Assembly (NCBI GenBank): GCA_900554465.1 | Contig: USHF01000056.1 | Span: 1 to 8,549 of the forward strand | DNA length: 8,549 bases | Direction of reading: 5' to 3' | DNA from: an uncultured Collinsella sp. | GTDB lineage: Bacteria > Actinomycetota > Coriobacteriia > Coriobacteriales > Coriobacteriaceae | In this document: positions 1-6,980 of the stretch, piece after piece | Layout: each line of letters starts with the position of its first letter | How positions within the stretch are numbered: the first letter of the stretch is position 1 | Made by a program: the position numbers and the translations under genes | Notes under the pieces: generated by a model | Databases searched by the model: none | What the model was told of the DNA's origin: nothing | The model's input: the letters and a program-made list of their open reading frames with translations, nothing else

Positions 1-373
1 GCAAGGCGGGGCCGAGGCCGCCTCGATCAATTTGCGAAAGAATCTTGACGGTACCGCACGAGGGGCTACGGTCCTGTAAGACGCACGCGGCGATCTCGGA
101 CGGGCCGCCCGCCTGCTCGCACATATCGAGCGCGCGCTCTGCACCCAGGCGAAACTCGCGATCGACCGAGATGCCCTCGCAGGTACAAACCTCGCCATTC
201 ACAATCTCGGACGGCTTGCGCGGTGTGGGCAAGCCGCCAAAAACCTCGGGGCACACCAACAGGACCTCGGTCCCTGTGCGTTCGCAGGCCTCGACCAACG
301 CGCGATGGTAATTGTCGAGCCCGTTATATTTGCAGCTCTCTCCCATCAAGCAGGCACTCACCACGATCTTCAT
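1..373 (-). CDS. DUF523 / TudS-like desulfurase, 3' end beyond the window
   Basis: The first 124 residues of a DUF523-family protein are visible. Members characterised as TudS remove sulfur from thiouracil using a [4Fe-4S] cluster held by three conserved cysteines. The three family motifs are present in order: SACLMGESCKYNG at residues 6-18 (Cys8), CPEVFGGLPTPR at 41-52 (Cys41) and DRSPSCG at 101-107 (Cys106). The family is usually about 140-160 residues, so only the last few dozen are missing off the left edge. The ATG at 373-371 is chosen because GGGAGGG (386-381) lies 7 nt upstream; an out-of-frame ATG at 377-375 is ignored. The protein has no signal peptide and is probably cytosolic. Its start lies only 20 nt past the ftsH terminator hairpin. 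Family assignment is firm, but the actual substrate in this organism is unknown. Confidence 0.85.
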   Translation of the reverse strand, partial: MKIVVSACLMGESCKYNGLDNYHRALVEACERTGTEVLLVCPEVFGGLPTPRKPSEIVNGEVCTCEGISVDREFRLGAERALDMCEQAGGPSEIAACVLQDRSPSCGTVKILSQIDRGGLGPAL

Positions 374-380
374 ACATATC

Positions 381-386
381 CCTCCC
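381..386 (-). promoter_or_regulatory. Shine-Dalgarno site of the DUF523 gene
   Basis: On the minus strand GGGAGG(G) lies about 7 nt before the ATG at 373. It begins immediately after the T-rich end of the ftsH terminator, so a transcript terminated there would lack this ribosome site. Confidence 0.6.
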
Positions 387-429
387 AAACAAAACGCCCC
401 ATTTGAGATAGAAACTCAAATGGGGCGTT
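384..429 (-). terminator. Intrinsic terminator of ftsH
   Basis: A perfect 15-bp stem is formed by AACGCCCCATTTGAG (393-407) and its complement CTCAAATGGGGCGTT (415-429) around a 7-nt loop (408-414). Read on the minus strand, the hairpin is followed by TTTTGTTTG (about 392-384), a typical U-tract. It lies about 20 nt past the ftsH stop codon. On the plus strand no T-tract follows, so it acts in the minus direction. It sits directly before the ribosome site of the DUF523 gene. Confidence 0.85.
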
Positions 430-448
430 CGACGTTGTGCAACCAGCC

Positions 449-2356
449 TTACTGCTGCTTTGGCATCAGCGGATTCTCGCGCGTGAGGAGATTCATGAAC
501 TCCTCGCCCGTGATCGTCTCCTTCTTGTACAGATAACGAGCCAGCTCATGGAGCTTAAACTTGTTCTCCTTGAGGATCTGCAGGGCGCGGTCATGTGCGT
601 CCTCGATCAGCTTGGCGACGATCGCGTCGACGCGCTCGGCCGTACCGGGGGCACAGGTGAGCGACGTGTCCTGGTTGAGGTAGGCATTCTGAACGGTACC
701 GAGCGCCATCATGCCAAACTCTTCCGACATACCAAAGCGCGTCACCATGTTGCGGGCGAGCTTGGTGGCCTGCTCGATATCATTGGCCGCGCCAGTCGTC
801 ATCTCACCAAAGATGAGCTCCTCGGCAGCACGTCCGCCGCAGTAGACAGCGAGCTTGTCGAGCACCTCCTGGCGCGTGGTCAAGAAGCGCTCGTCCTCCT
901 CGACCTGCATGGTGTAGCCCAGAGCACCGCTCGTACGCGGCACGATGGTGATCTTCGTAACCGGCGCAGAACCCTTCTGGCGGGCGGCAACGATGGCATG
1001 GCCGATCTCGTGATAGGACACGACCTGTTTCTCGTGATCGGACAGCACCGTGGACTTACGCTGCTGGCCGGCGATGACGACCTCCACCGACTCCTCGAAG
1101 TCGTCCTGGGTTGCACGCTTGCGACCCTCGCGAACGGCGCGCAGGGCGCCCTCGTTGATGATATTGGCCAGGTCGGCGCCCGAGGCTCCGGGCGTGGCGC
1201 GGGCAATCGCGGTCAGATCGATCGGCGGCTCGGTCTTCACACTCTTGGCGTGAAGCTCGAGGATGTTCTTGCGGCCGGTCAGGTCGGGCAGCTCAACGGG
1301 GATGCGGCGGTCAAAACGACCGGGGCGCAACAGGGCCGGGTCAAGGCTGTCGGGGCGGTTGGTAGCAGCGAGAACGACAATACCCTTGTGGTTATCGAAG
1401 CCGTCCATCTCGGTCAACAGCTGGTTGAGCGTCTGTTCGCGCTCGTCGTTGCCACTAAAGCCGCCGCCATCGCGCTTCTTACCGATGGTATCGATCTCGT
1501 CGATAAACACGATGCACGGGGCCTTTTCCTTGGCCTGTTTAAACAGATCGCGAACCTTAGCGGCGCCGCGGCCAACGAACATCTCAACAAACTCAGAACC
1601 AGAAATACTAAAGAACGGCACGCCCGCCTCGCCGGCCACAGCCTTGGCAAGCAGGGTTTTACCGGTACCCGGAGGACCGACAAGGAGAGCACCGCGCGGC
1701 AGCTTGGCGCCGATTTCCTCGTAGCGCTGCGGCTTCTCCAGAAAGTCGACGACCTCCTTGAGAGACTCCTTGGCCTCTTCCTGGCCGGCGACGTCCTTAA
1801 AGGTCACGCCCACGTCCTTGGAGGCGATCACGCGCGCGCCGGACTTACCCAGTCCGCCGCCGCCAAAGCCACCGCCGCCAAAGTTCATCGAGGGACCGTC
1901 ATCACCCATGGCCTTCTTCATGCGGCGGTTGAGCCACCAACCGATGAGGAAGAAGATGGCCATGGGAAGGATGAGCGTGAGCAGGTAATAGGTCATCAGA
2001 CCCGAGTTTTTATCGGGAACGACCGATTCCAGGGACGCACCGGATTCAAGCACGCGATCGGTAAAGCCCGCGTCATTCGGCACAGCGGTCGTCTTGTAGG
2101 CGATATTCTCGTCCTCGCCCTTCTTGGTGTAATAAATCGTGTAATCGTCCGTGTTGTATTCGACCTTGTCGACGCTCTTCTTATCGAGCGCTTTGACAAA
2201 CGTCGAGTAATCGGTCTTCGTAATCTGCTGCGTGTGACCGATGTTGGGGAACAGAACGGTCGAGAGCACGAGGTAGACGACGAAGGCGATGAGCACGTAG
2301 AGGATCATATTCCGTCTACGTTTGTTGTCATCCATCTCCATCTGCTTGAACTCCAT
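449..2356 (-). CDS. ftsH: ATP-dependent zinc metalloprotease FtsH
   Basis: FtsH is a membrane-anchored AAA+ protease that degrades misassembled membrane proteins and selected cytosolic regulators. The 635 residues match the usual family length and order. There is a TM helix at about 17-36, an extracytoplasmic segment, and a second TM helix at about 120-142. A glycine-rich linker (158-170) precedes the AAA+ domain, which has Walker A GPPGTGKT (227-234), pore loop MFVG (259-262), Walker B IVFIDE (282-287) and the second region of homology at about 331-351. The zinc site is HEIGH (449-453), where many homologues have HEAGH, with the third ligand probably Asp526 in AANDIEQAT. The start is uncertain: Met1 has no clear ribosome site, while Met6 (2341) has GGAG 9 nt upstream, and Met8 would also give the basic pre-TM segment. 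It is divergent from the corrinoid adenosyltransferase gene, and a strong terminator follows. Confidence 0.97.
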   Translation of the reverse strand: MEFKQMEMDDNKRRRNMILYVLIAFVVYLVLSTVLFPNIGHTQQITKTDYSTFVKALDKKSVDKVEYNTDDYTIYYTKKGEDENIAYKTTAVPNDAGFTDRVLESGASLESVVPDKNSGLMTYYLLTLILPMAIFFLIGWWLNRRMKKAMGDDGPSMNFGGGGFGGGGLGKSGARVIASKDVGVTFKDVAGQEEAKESLKEVVDFLEKPQRYEEIGAKLPRGALLVGPPGTGKTLLAKAVAGEAGVPFFSISGSEFVEMFVGRGAAKVRDLFKQAKEKAPCIVFIDEIDTIGKKRDGGGFSGNDEREQTLNQLLTEMDGFDNHKGIVVLAATNRPDSLDPALLRPGRFDRRIPVELPDLTGRKNILELHAKSVKTEPPIDLTAIARATPGASGADLANIINEGALRAVREGRKRATQDDFEESVEVVIAGQQRKSTVLSDHEKQVVSYHEIGHAIVAARQKGSAPVTKITIVPRTSGALGYTMQVEEDERFLTTRQEVLDKLAVYCGGRAAEELIFGEMTTGAANDIEQATKLARNMVTRFGMSEEFGMMALGTVQNAYLNQDTSLTCAPGTAERVDAIVAKLIEDAHDRALQILKENKFKLHELARYLYKKETITGEEFMNLLTRENPLMPKQQ

Positions 2357-2379
2357 CTACTGGGGTTGATAATGCTATC

Positions 2380-2385
2380 TAGAAT
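2380..2385 (+). promoter_or_regulatory. Possible -10 element for the adenosyltransferase gene
   Basis: TAGAAT matches the -10 consensus at 5 of 6 positions and lies about 50 nt before the start codon at 2434, in the 77-nt divergent gap with ftsH. No good -35 hexamer is seen 16-18 nt upstream, so this is only suggestive. I found no convincing ftsH promoter on the other strand of the same gap. Confidence 0.3.
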
Positions 2386-2433
2386 ACCCAACCGGGACGG
2401 CGATAAACCGACGCCGGGCACGAAAGGACAGAG

Positions 2434-2919
2434 ATGGCATCACTGGAAGTCGGCAAGGTTCAGATCTACACGGGCGATGGCAAGGGCAAGACGACGGCTG
2501 CGCTGGGGCTCGCGCTGCGCGCCACGGGCTATGGACTTAACGTGCTCATGCTTCAGTTTGCCAAGAAGCTGCACTGCGCCGAACATGACGCAGCTCCTCG
2601 ATTGGGGCTACGCATCGTACAAGCCGATCGCGATACGCCCGAAGCCTGTGCCGCACAGATTATGGAGCTGGCGCGCGAGCAGATTTGCCAGGTCGACGTG
2701 CTGGTCTTGGATGAGCTGGGAGAAGCCATGCGACGGGGCTTTGTGACGCGCGAGGATGTCGAATCGTTGATCGCGATAAAGCCCGCCACCACGGAGCTCG
2801 TGCTCACCGGCCGAGGCCTGCTGCCACTGGCCGACCTTGCAGACCTAGTAACCGAAATGCGCCCCGTCAAACACTACTTCGACGAAGGCCTCCTAGCCCG
2901 CCAAGGCATCGAATACTAA
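2434..2919 (+). CDS. cobO: Short CobO/BtuR-family corrinoid adenosyltransferase
   Basis: The enzyme transfers the adenosyl group of ATP to reduced cobalt in corrinoids, in cobalamin synthesis or salvage. The start ATG has AAAGGA (2423-2428) 5 nt upstream. The 161-residue protein has the family's P-loop GDGKGKTT (14-21), a Walker B-like VLVLDEL (89-95), ELVLTGR (121-127) and the C-terminal signature VKHYFDEG...ARQGIEY (145-161). It is shorter than E. coli BtuR (196 residues). The N-terminal extension is absent and, more notably, the middle (about 42-75) lacks the WPNGE-type loop and the GFTW segment whose aromatic residues help activate the corrinoid in Salmonella CobA. It may be a divergent or substrate-specialised member. 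No other cobalamin genes are in view, which fits salvage. It converges on the MATE gene. Confidence 0.85.
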   Translation: MASLEVGKVQIYTGDGKGKTTAALGLALRATGYGLNVLMLQFAKKLHCAEHDAAPRLGLRIVQADRDTPEACAAQIMELAREQICQVDVLVLDELGEAMRRGFVTREDVESLIAIKPATTELVLTGRGLLPLADLADLVTEMRPVKHYFDEGLLARQGIEY

Positions 2920-2920
2920 T

Positions 2921-3003
2921 TGATCCGAAGGGGACGGAGGAAAACAGATCATCAACATCACGACGGAGAGAAATGATCCGTTTCCCTCGTCCCCTACGGA
3001 TCA
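2921..3003. repeat. REP/MITE-like imperfect inverted repeat filling a convergent gap
   Basis: The left arm at 2921-2952 and the right arm at 2973-3003 are complementary over about 31 bp with four mismatches and one bulged A, around a 20-nt loop (2953-2972). Shared blocks are TGATCCG, AGGGGACG and GGAAA. Each arm is itself bounded by a short inverted repeat; in the right arm it is ATGATCCG at 2973-2980 and CGGATCAT at 2997-3004. The structure is thus two palindrome-ended units in opposite orientation, as in paired REP elements. It occupies the whole space between the two facing stop codons (2919 and 3004). There is no coding capacity and no T-tract, but the long stem could act as a bidirectional transcription stop or mRNA 3' end guard. 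Confidence 0.75.
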
Positions 3004-4353
3004 TTAGGCGGTGGCGCGGCCGAGCCAGTTGCCGCTGTGGTGGTAGATGGTAAACATCGTGGCCGTGATGAGCCAGGTTACGGGGTAAACCAGCAGCAGG
3101 TGCTCAAGCGACGGATCGAACGGCATAATCGCAAACACCCAGATCACCCTGAGCACGACAGTGCCAAAAATCGTGAGCAGCATGGGCTGCAAGCTAACGC
3201 CGGCACCGCGAATGGAGCCCGACGCGTTTTCGATAATCGAGAAGATCGCGTAGAACGGCGCGATAAAATGAAGGATCGTCGTGGTGTACGCCGAAATCGA
3301 AGCATCGTCGACAAACAGACGCGACAGAGGACCCGAGAACACCAGCAGCACGGCAGACAGGCCACCAATGAGCATAAACGACAGCACAAGCGACGTATGG
3401 TAGCCCTTGCGCATGCGCTCGTAGTTGCGCGCGCCAAAGTTCTGTGCCGAGAACGTGGTGATCGAAACGCCAAGCGCCTCGGTAACCATCCAGACAATGC
3501 CATCCAAACGGCCCGAAAGACCCCACGCCGTGGTGACATCGGCACCAAACGAGTTGACCGACACCTGAATCAAAACGTTGGAAATCGAATACGCAGCAGA
3601 CTGAAAGCCAAGCGGCAGACCACACGAGATCATGCTCTTACAAATGCCAGGATCAATGCAGAGTTTGGACAGTGAAAGCCGCCACGCACCCGGAGCGTGC
3701 ATCATACGAATCACGATCATCGTGGCGTTGGAGCAAATGGTCAGCGCCACCGCGATGCCGCAGCCCAGAGCCTCCATATGAAGCACGGCAACGAAGATGA
3801 CATCCAGCACCGCATTAACAAGGCAGCCGGAAGCAATGATCACAGCAGGACCGCGTGTGTCGCCCACGGCGCGCAGCAGCGCCGTTCCCATATTGAGCAG
3901 CAGCGCCGCAACCATGGCGGCAAAATAGCAACGAGCATAGGCCACGCCCTCGGCCAATAGTTCATGCGGCGTGTTCATAAGTACCAGCATGGGCTCAACG
4001 AACACTATGCCAAGAATCGAGAAAACGATACCGCCCACCAGCGCGAGCGTCATGGCCGTATGGACCGAACGACTCAATCGCTCATCATCGTGCTGACCAA
4101 AAAACTGACCGGTAATGACCGCGCAGCCAGCGCCAACGCCAACGCAAAAGCCAATGCAGAGCTCGGTGAGCACCATCGTGGCTTGAATGCCACCCAGCGC
4201 GAGCTTGCCGCCAAACTGGCCGACGATATACGTACCAATAAGCGTGTAAGCCTGCTGAAAAAACGAGCTAAAGAAGATAGGGACGCACAGCGACAGCAGC
4301 TGTTGCCAAATGACACCCTGCGTTACATCGATAGCCGTAGATTTCTTAGCCAC
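3004..4353 (-). CDS. MATE-family multidrug/cation antiporter
   Basis: MATE proteins export drugs or cationic metabolites in exchange for Na+ or H+ across the inner membrane. The 449 residues are almost wholly hydrophobic segments, consistent with twelve TM helices in two related halves. Paired marker motifs support this: GQFFGQ...RL (about 82-93) and AQNFGARNYER (about 303-313), then RAVGDTRGP (about 161-169) and IRGAGVSLQP (about 381-390). The GTG at 4353-4351 is chosen because GGGGAGGG (4364-4357) lies 3 nt upstream (core GGAGG 4 nt), a slightly short spacing. An upstream in-frame TTG at 4386 would put the ribosome site inside the gene. It is downstream of the methyltransferase gene with a 125-nt gap, so co-transcription is possible but unproven. 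The stop codon abuts the inverted repeat. Substrate cannot be told from sequence. Confidence 0.92.
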   Translation of the reverse strand: MAKKSTAIDVTQGVIWQQLLSLCVPIFFSSFFQQAYTLIGTYIVGQFGGKLALGGIQATMVLTELCIGFCVGVGAGCAVITGQFFGQHDDERLSRSVHTAMTLALVGGIVFSILGIVFVEPMLVLMNTPHELLAEGVAYARCYFAAMVAALLLNMGTALLRAVGDTRGPAVIIASGCLVNAVLDVIFVAVLHMEALGCGIAVALTICSNATMIVIRMMHAPGAWRLSLSKLCIDPGICKSMISCGLPLGFQSAAYSISNVLIQVSVNSFGADVTTAWGLSGRLDGIVWMVTEALGVSITTFSAQNFGARNYERMRKGYHTSLVLSFMLIGGLSAVLLVFSGPLSRLFVDDASISAYTTTILHFIAPFYAIFSIIENASGSIRGAGVSLQPMLLTIFGTVVLRVIWVFAIMPFDPSLEHLLLVYPVTWLITATMFTIYHHSGNWLGRATA

Positions 4354-4418
4354 ACGCCCTCCCCACCAGCGTACGTCAAACAACAAAACGGCAATTTAAG
4401 ACCAAAGCCAATACCAGC

Positions 4419-4470
4419 TTAGCACCGACCGACGTCGGCCGAAACGCCCCGAACCAGAGCCCGGTGCTAA
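4419..4470 (-). other. Inverted repeat after the RNA methyltransferase gene
   Basis: TTAGCACCG (4419-4427) and CGGTGCTAA (4462-4470) form a perfect 9-bp stem enclosing 34 nt that contain a second small palindrome, CCGACGTCGG (4429-4438). It lies 9 nt past the methyltransferase stop and about 65 nt before the MATE start. No T-tract follows in either direction, so it is a weak terminator candidate or a structured leader of the MATE mRNA. Confidence 0.35.
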
Positions 4471-4478
4471 CTATCTGC

Positions 4479-5393
4479 CTAGTGATACAGCCCCGGCTGG
4501 TAGTGGTACTCGTTGCTCACATGCGGGCACAGCTGCCAAAAGGCAACAGCGCTTGCCGCGGCCACGTTGAGTGAATCGACCCCATGCGCCATCGGAATAC
4601 GCACGGCGCGGTCGCAGCCTGCAATGGTCTTGGCGCCCAAGCCAGCACCCTCGGTGCCCATAAAGATTGCCAGGCGGTCAATCTCCTGGAGCGCGGGATC
4701 GTCCAGCGACACCGAATCATCCGTCAACGCCATAGCGGCACACGAAAAGCCGGCATCGTGTAGCGCCGCCAGCCCATCATGCGGCCATACGCGCGCTTCG
4801 CTGCCAATGCGTGTCCAGGGCACCTGGAACACCGTGCCCATGCTCACGCGGGCCGAACGACGATACAGCGGATCACAACACGTAGGACTGACCAAAATGC
4901 CGTCGACGTTGAGCGCGGCCGCCGAGCGGAATATTGCGCCCACATTGGTATGGTCGACAATGCCCTCGAGCACGCACACGCGCACCGGGCGCTCCCCCGC
5001 CGCCTCGACGACGCCGCCCAAGAACTCATCAACCGGAATCTGTCGCGGGCGACGAAATGCCGCGAGCGCACCGCGCGTCACATTGAAGCCCGTCAGCTGC
5101 TCCATGAGCTCCATGGAGGCAACGAACACAGGAACCGGACCCGCGCCCTCGCGCACAACCAGGCGCTCAAACAGCGGCATCATCTGGTCGAGCCAGCGCT
5201 CACCCAACAGAAAACTCACCGGCCCGTATCCGGCGCGAACCGCGCGCTCGATAACCTTAGCGCTCTCGGCGATAAAGATGCCCTTTTGCGGCTCCAGCAC
5301 GCAGCGCAGCTCGCGCTCGGTCAGTCGCACGTAGGCATCGAGCCGCTCGTCCTCGAGCGAATCGATTCGCAGCACCTCAACGGCATCAGTCAT
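4479..5393 (-). CDS. SpoU/TrmH-family RNA 2'-O-methyltransferase
   Basis: The protein belongs to the SPOUT (trefoil-knot) methyltransferases that use SAM to methylate a ribose in tRNA or rRNA. In a 304-residue protein starting at the ATG 5393-5391, an N-terminal substrate-binding domain (about 1-120) carries the family pattern FIAESAKVIERAVRAGY. The catalytic domain has motif 1 at 142-161 (HTNVGAIFRSA, with Asn150 and Arg156), motif 2 FMGTEGAGL at 244-252 and motif 3 IPMAHGVDSLNVAAASAVAFW at about 266-286 (Asn276). The first ATG is preferred over an upstream in-frame TTG at 5432, although the only ribosome-like site, GGAAGGG, is about 11 nt away. The gene follows folA at 103 nt on the same strand. 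The modified nucleotide cannot be deduced, so no gene symbol is given. Confidence 0.92.
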   Translation of the reverse strand: MTDAVEVLRIDSLEDERLDAYVRLTERELRCVLEPQKGIFIAESAKVIERAVRAGYGPVSFLLGERWLDQMMPLFERLVVREGAGPVPVFVASMELMEQLTGFNVTRGALAAFRRPRQIPVDEFLGGVVEAAGERPVRVCVLEGIVDHTNVGAIFRSAAALNVDGILVSPTCCDPLYRRSARVSMGTVFQVPWTRIGSEARVWPHDGLAALHDAGFSCAAMALTDDSVSLDDPALQEIDRLAIFMGTEGAGLGAKTIAGCDRAVRIPMAHGVDSLNVAAASAVAFWQLCPHVSNEYHYQPGLYH

Positions 5394-5435
5394 AGCAGCC
5401 CGAACCCTTCCAATAGCAGCATCTATATACAACGA

Positions 5436-5454
5436 GGCGACGCCAGGCGTCGCC
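5436..5454 (-). terminator. GC-rich hairpin between folA and the methyltransferase gene
   Basis: GGCGACGCC (5436-5444) and GGCGTCGCC (5446-5454) are complementary across one base, giving a realistic 7-bp stem with a 5-nt loop. It lies about 40 nt after the folA stop on the minus strand. What follows (CTCGTTGTATATAG) has few Ts, so termination would be partial; an attenuator is equally possible. Confidence 0.4.
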
Positions 5455-5496
5455 CCTCAATCATTCCAACCCGATAATACCGTGGCAAAAGGTGAT

Positions 5497-6015
5497 TTAA
5501 GCACTAACGCGACGATACGTCACGAACTCATAATCGAGGCCTTCGTCACCCTCGCCCGCGGCAATCGTGGCAACCCCTTCGCGCCGCGCAACTTCCCACG
5601 CGGGATCGGCGTCCAAGTCGGGAAAGTACGTGTCCACGGGATGGACGCAGTGGTTATGCGTGACCTCGGCCTCCACGCAGTACGGCAAAAACTGCCGATA
5701 GACATCGCCGCCGCCGATCACCCAGGCAACGGGCTCATCGGCAACCGCGGCGAGCGCCTCGCCGATACTATGCACCACGTCGACTCCCTCGGGCGTAAAA
5801 TCCTCGTCGCGCGTGAGCACGATATTGCGACGATTCTTGAGCGGACGTCCACCGGGAAAACTCAGCAGCGTCTTGCGTCCCATGATGACCGGACAGCCCT
5901 TGGTACACGCCACAAAATGGCGCATGTCGGCGCGATTGGACACGACCATATCGCCCTCGCAGCCAATGCCCCAGTCGTCACACACGGCGACGATGGCAGA
6001 AAGCTTACACGTCAT
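5497..6015 (-). CDS. folA: Dihydrofolate reductase
   Basis: The enzyme reduces dihydrofolate to tetrahydrofolate with NADPH, regenerating the folate oxidised by thymidylate synthase next door. The 172-residue protein has the family landmarks: SAIVAV...WGIG (6-18), the probable substrate-binding acid Asp30 in NRADMRHF, VIMGRKTLLSFPGGRPLKNR (43-62), NIVLTRD (64-70) and WVIGGGDVYRQFLPY (98-112). The loop around 21-28 (GDMVVSNR) lacks the tryptophan of the common MPW segment. The ATG at 6015-6013 is chosen because AGGTGG, formed partly by the thyA stop codon, lies 5 nt upstream; a GTG three codons earlier has no ribosome site. The 9-nt gap to thyA implies one transcript and coupled translation. 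Confidence 0.94.
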   Translation of the reverse strand: MTCKLSAIVAVCDDWGIGCEGDMVVSNRADMRHFVACTKGCPVIMGRKTLLSFPGGRPLKNRRNIVLTRDEDFTPEGVDVVHSIGEALAAVADEPVAWVIGGGDVYRQFLPYCVEAEVTHNHCVHPVDTYFPDLDADPAWEVARREGVATIAAGEGDEGLDYEFVTYRRVSA

Positions 6016-6024
6016 ACCTGCCAC

Positions 6025-6873
6025 CTATACCGCAATGGGGATGCTCTTGACCTGCGGGCCGTGCTCGTAGCCCTCGACGATCAGGTCGTCGGTCGTAAAC
6101 GCGTAGAAATCGTGCACATCAGGGTTAAGCGTTACCTTGGGCGCCGCAAACTGCGGACGCTCGATAAGTTCGCGGACGATGTCGACATGGCGGTCGTAAA
6201 TGTGGGCATCGGCAATCACATGCAGCAGCTCGCCGGGAATCATATCGACCGACTGCGCGACCATCATCAGCAAGATGGCGTACTGGCACACGTTCCAGTT
6301 ATTCGCGGCCAAAATGTCCTGGCTGCGCTGGTTGAGAATCATGTTGAGCGTCGGTTTGTCATCCTGCGGTCGCTGTGTCACGTTATACGTCACGCTGTAG
6401 GCGCACGGATACAAGTGCATCTCGGAAAGGTCGCTAAACACGTACGTGTTGGTCATGATGCGGCGACTGTACGGCGTATGCTCAAGGTCGTACAACACAC
6501 GGTCCATCTGGTCAAAGTCGCCCTCGGTATAATGGCTCTTCTGGCCAATCTGATACCCGTAGGCCTTGCCGATGGAGCCGGTCTCGTCGGCCCACTCGTC
6601 CCAAATATGGCTGTTGAGGTCATGCACGTTATTGGACTTCTTTTGATAGATCCATAGGATCTCATCCATGGCAGATTTGAGGGCCGTACGACGCAAGGTA
6701 AGCGCGGGAAACTCCTCGCGCAGGTCGTAGCGCGCCGTAACGCCAAAGTTTTTAATGGTATAGGCAGGGGTGCCATCCTCCCACACCGGACGGACCTTTT
6801 GGCCCTCGGTGGTGGTGCCATGGTCCAGAATATCGCGGCACATGGTTACAAACTGTTGATCAGCCTTGCTCAT
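6025..6873 (-). CDS. thyA: Thymidylate synthase ThyA, Bacillus/phi3T-like subclass
   Basis: ThyA methylates dUMP to dTMP using methylene-tetrahydrofolate. The 282 residues contain the phosphate-binding Arg137-Arg138 (YSRRIM), catalytic Cys157 in LYPCAY, the QRSQD motif with Arg183 and Asp186, Asn194 in NNWNVCQYA, and HIY at 224-226. By eye it resembles the B. subtilis ThyA/phage phi3T form more than E. coli ThyA: note GTPAYTI, the ELLWIWQ-like EILWIYQKKSN near 71-81, the NPDVHDFYAFT segment, and a C-terminus of IPIAV. The start ATG has GGAGGG three nt upstream (core GGAGG four). A longer frame continues 105 codons upstream into the divergent gene but has no family similarity. The stop codon lies 9 nt before folA, its functional partner. 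Confidence 0.96.
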   Translation of the reverse strand: MSKADQQFVTMCRDILDHGTTTEGQKVRPVWEDGTPAYTIKNFGVTARYDLREEFPALTLRRTALKSAMDEILWIYQKKSNNVHDLNSHIWDEWADETGSIGKAYGYQIGQKSHYTEGDFDQMDRVLYDLEHTPYSRRIMTNTYVFSDLSEMHLYPCAYSVTYNVTQRPQDDKPTLNMILNQRSQDILAANNWNVCQYAILLMMVAQSVDMIPGELLHVIADAHIYDRHVDIVRELIERPQFAAPKVTLNPDVHDFYAFTTDDLIVEGYEHGPQVKSIPIAV

Positions 6874-6907
6874 TGACCCTCCTGTCAGTCGCCTATAAGC
6901 AATTTTT

Positions 6908-6913
6908 ATTGTA
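6908..6913 (-). promoter_or_regulatory. Predicted thyA-folA promoter -10 box
   Basis: On the minus strand TACAAT (6913-6908) matches the -10 consensus at 5 of 6 positions and is followed by an AT-rich run. Transcription would begin near 6901, leaving a leader of about 28 nt before the thyA ATG. No recognisable -35 box precedes it at the normal distance, so an activator or a relaxed promoter is possible. Confidence 0.5.
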
Positions 6914-6958
6914 GCCCAGGCGCACGCGGCCCCACAGCCCAAACATAAGCCCTCATTT

Positions 6959-6974
6959 TCTGACATATGCCAGA
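6959..6974. promoter_or_regulatory. Palindromic operator candidate, site 1
   Basis: TCTGACATATGCCAGA is palindromic in 7 of 8 base pairs. It lies 6 nt upstream of the predicted -35 box of the DUF134-NifX gene and is 13/14 identical to the site at 7014-7027. It is likely a regulator binding site; the DUF134 helix-turn-helix protein encoded just downstream is the obvious candidate. Confidence 0.55.
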
Positions 6975-6980
6975 AATTCC

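Noticed and set aside
437..2746. A 769-codon open frame on the plus strand opposite ftsH, running into the adenosyltransferase gene in another frame.
   Set aside because: It is antisense to a clear FtsH, has no recognisable domain or ribosome site, and is typical of high-GC genes whose codon bias removes stops from one antisense frame.
4354..4386. A longer MATE protein starting at the TTG 4386.
   Set aside because: The GGGGAGGG ribosome site would lie inside the coding region, and the 11 extra residues do not resemble the family N-terminus.
5482..6657. A 391-codon open frame on the plus strand opposite folA and thyA.
   Set aside because: It is a codon-bias shadow of two firmly identified enzymes; its low-complexity, His/Arg/Val-rich translation matches no family.
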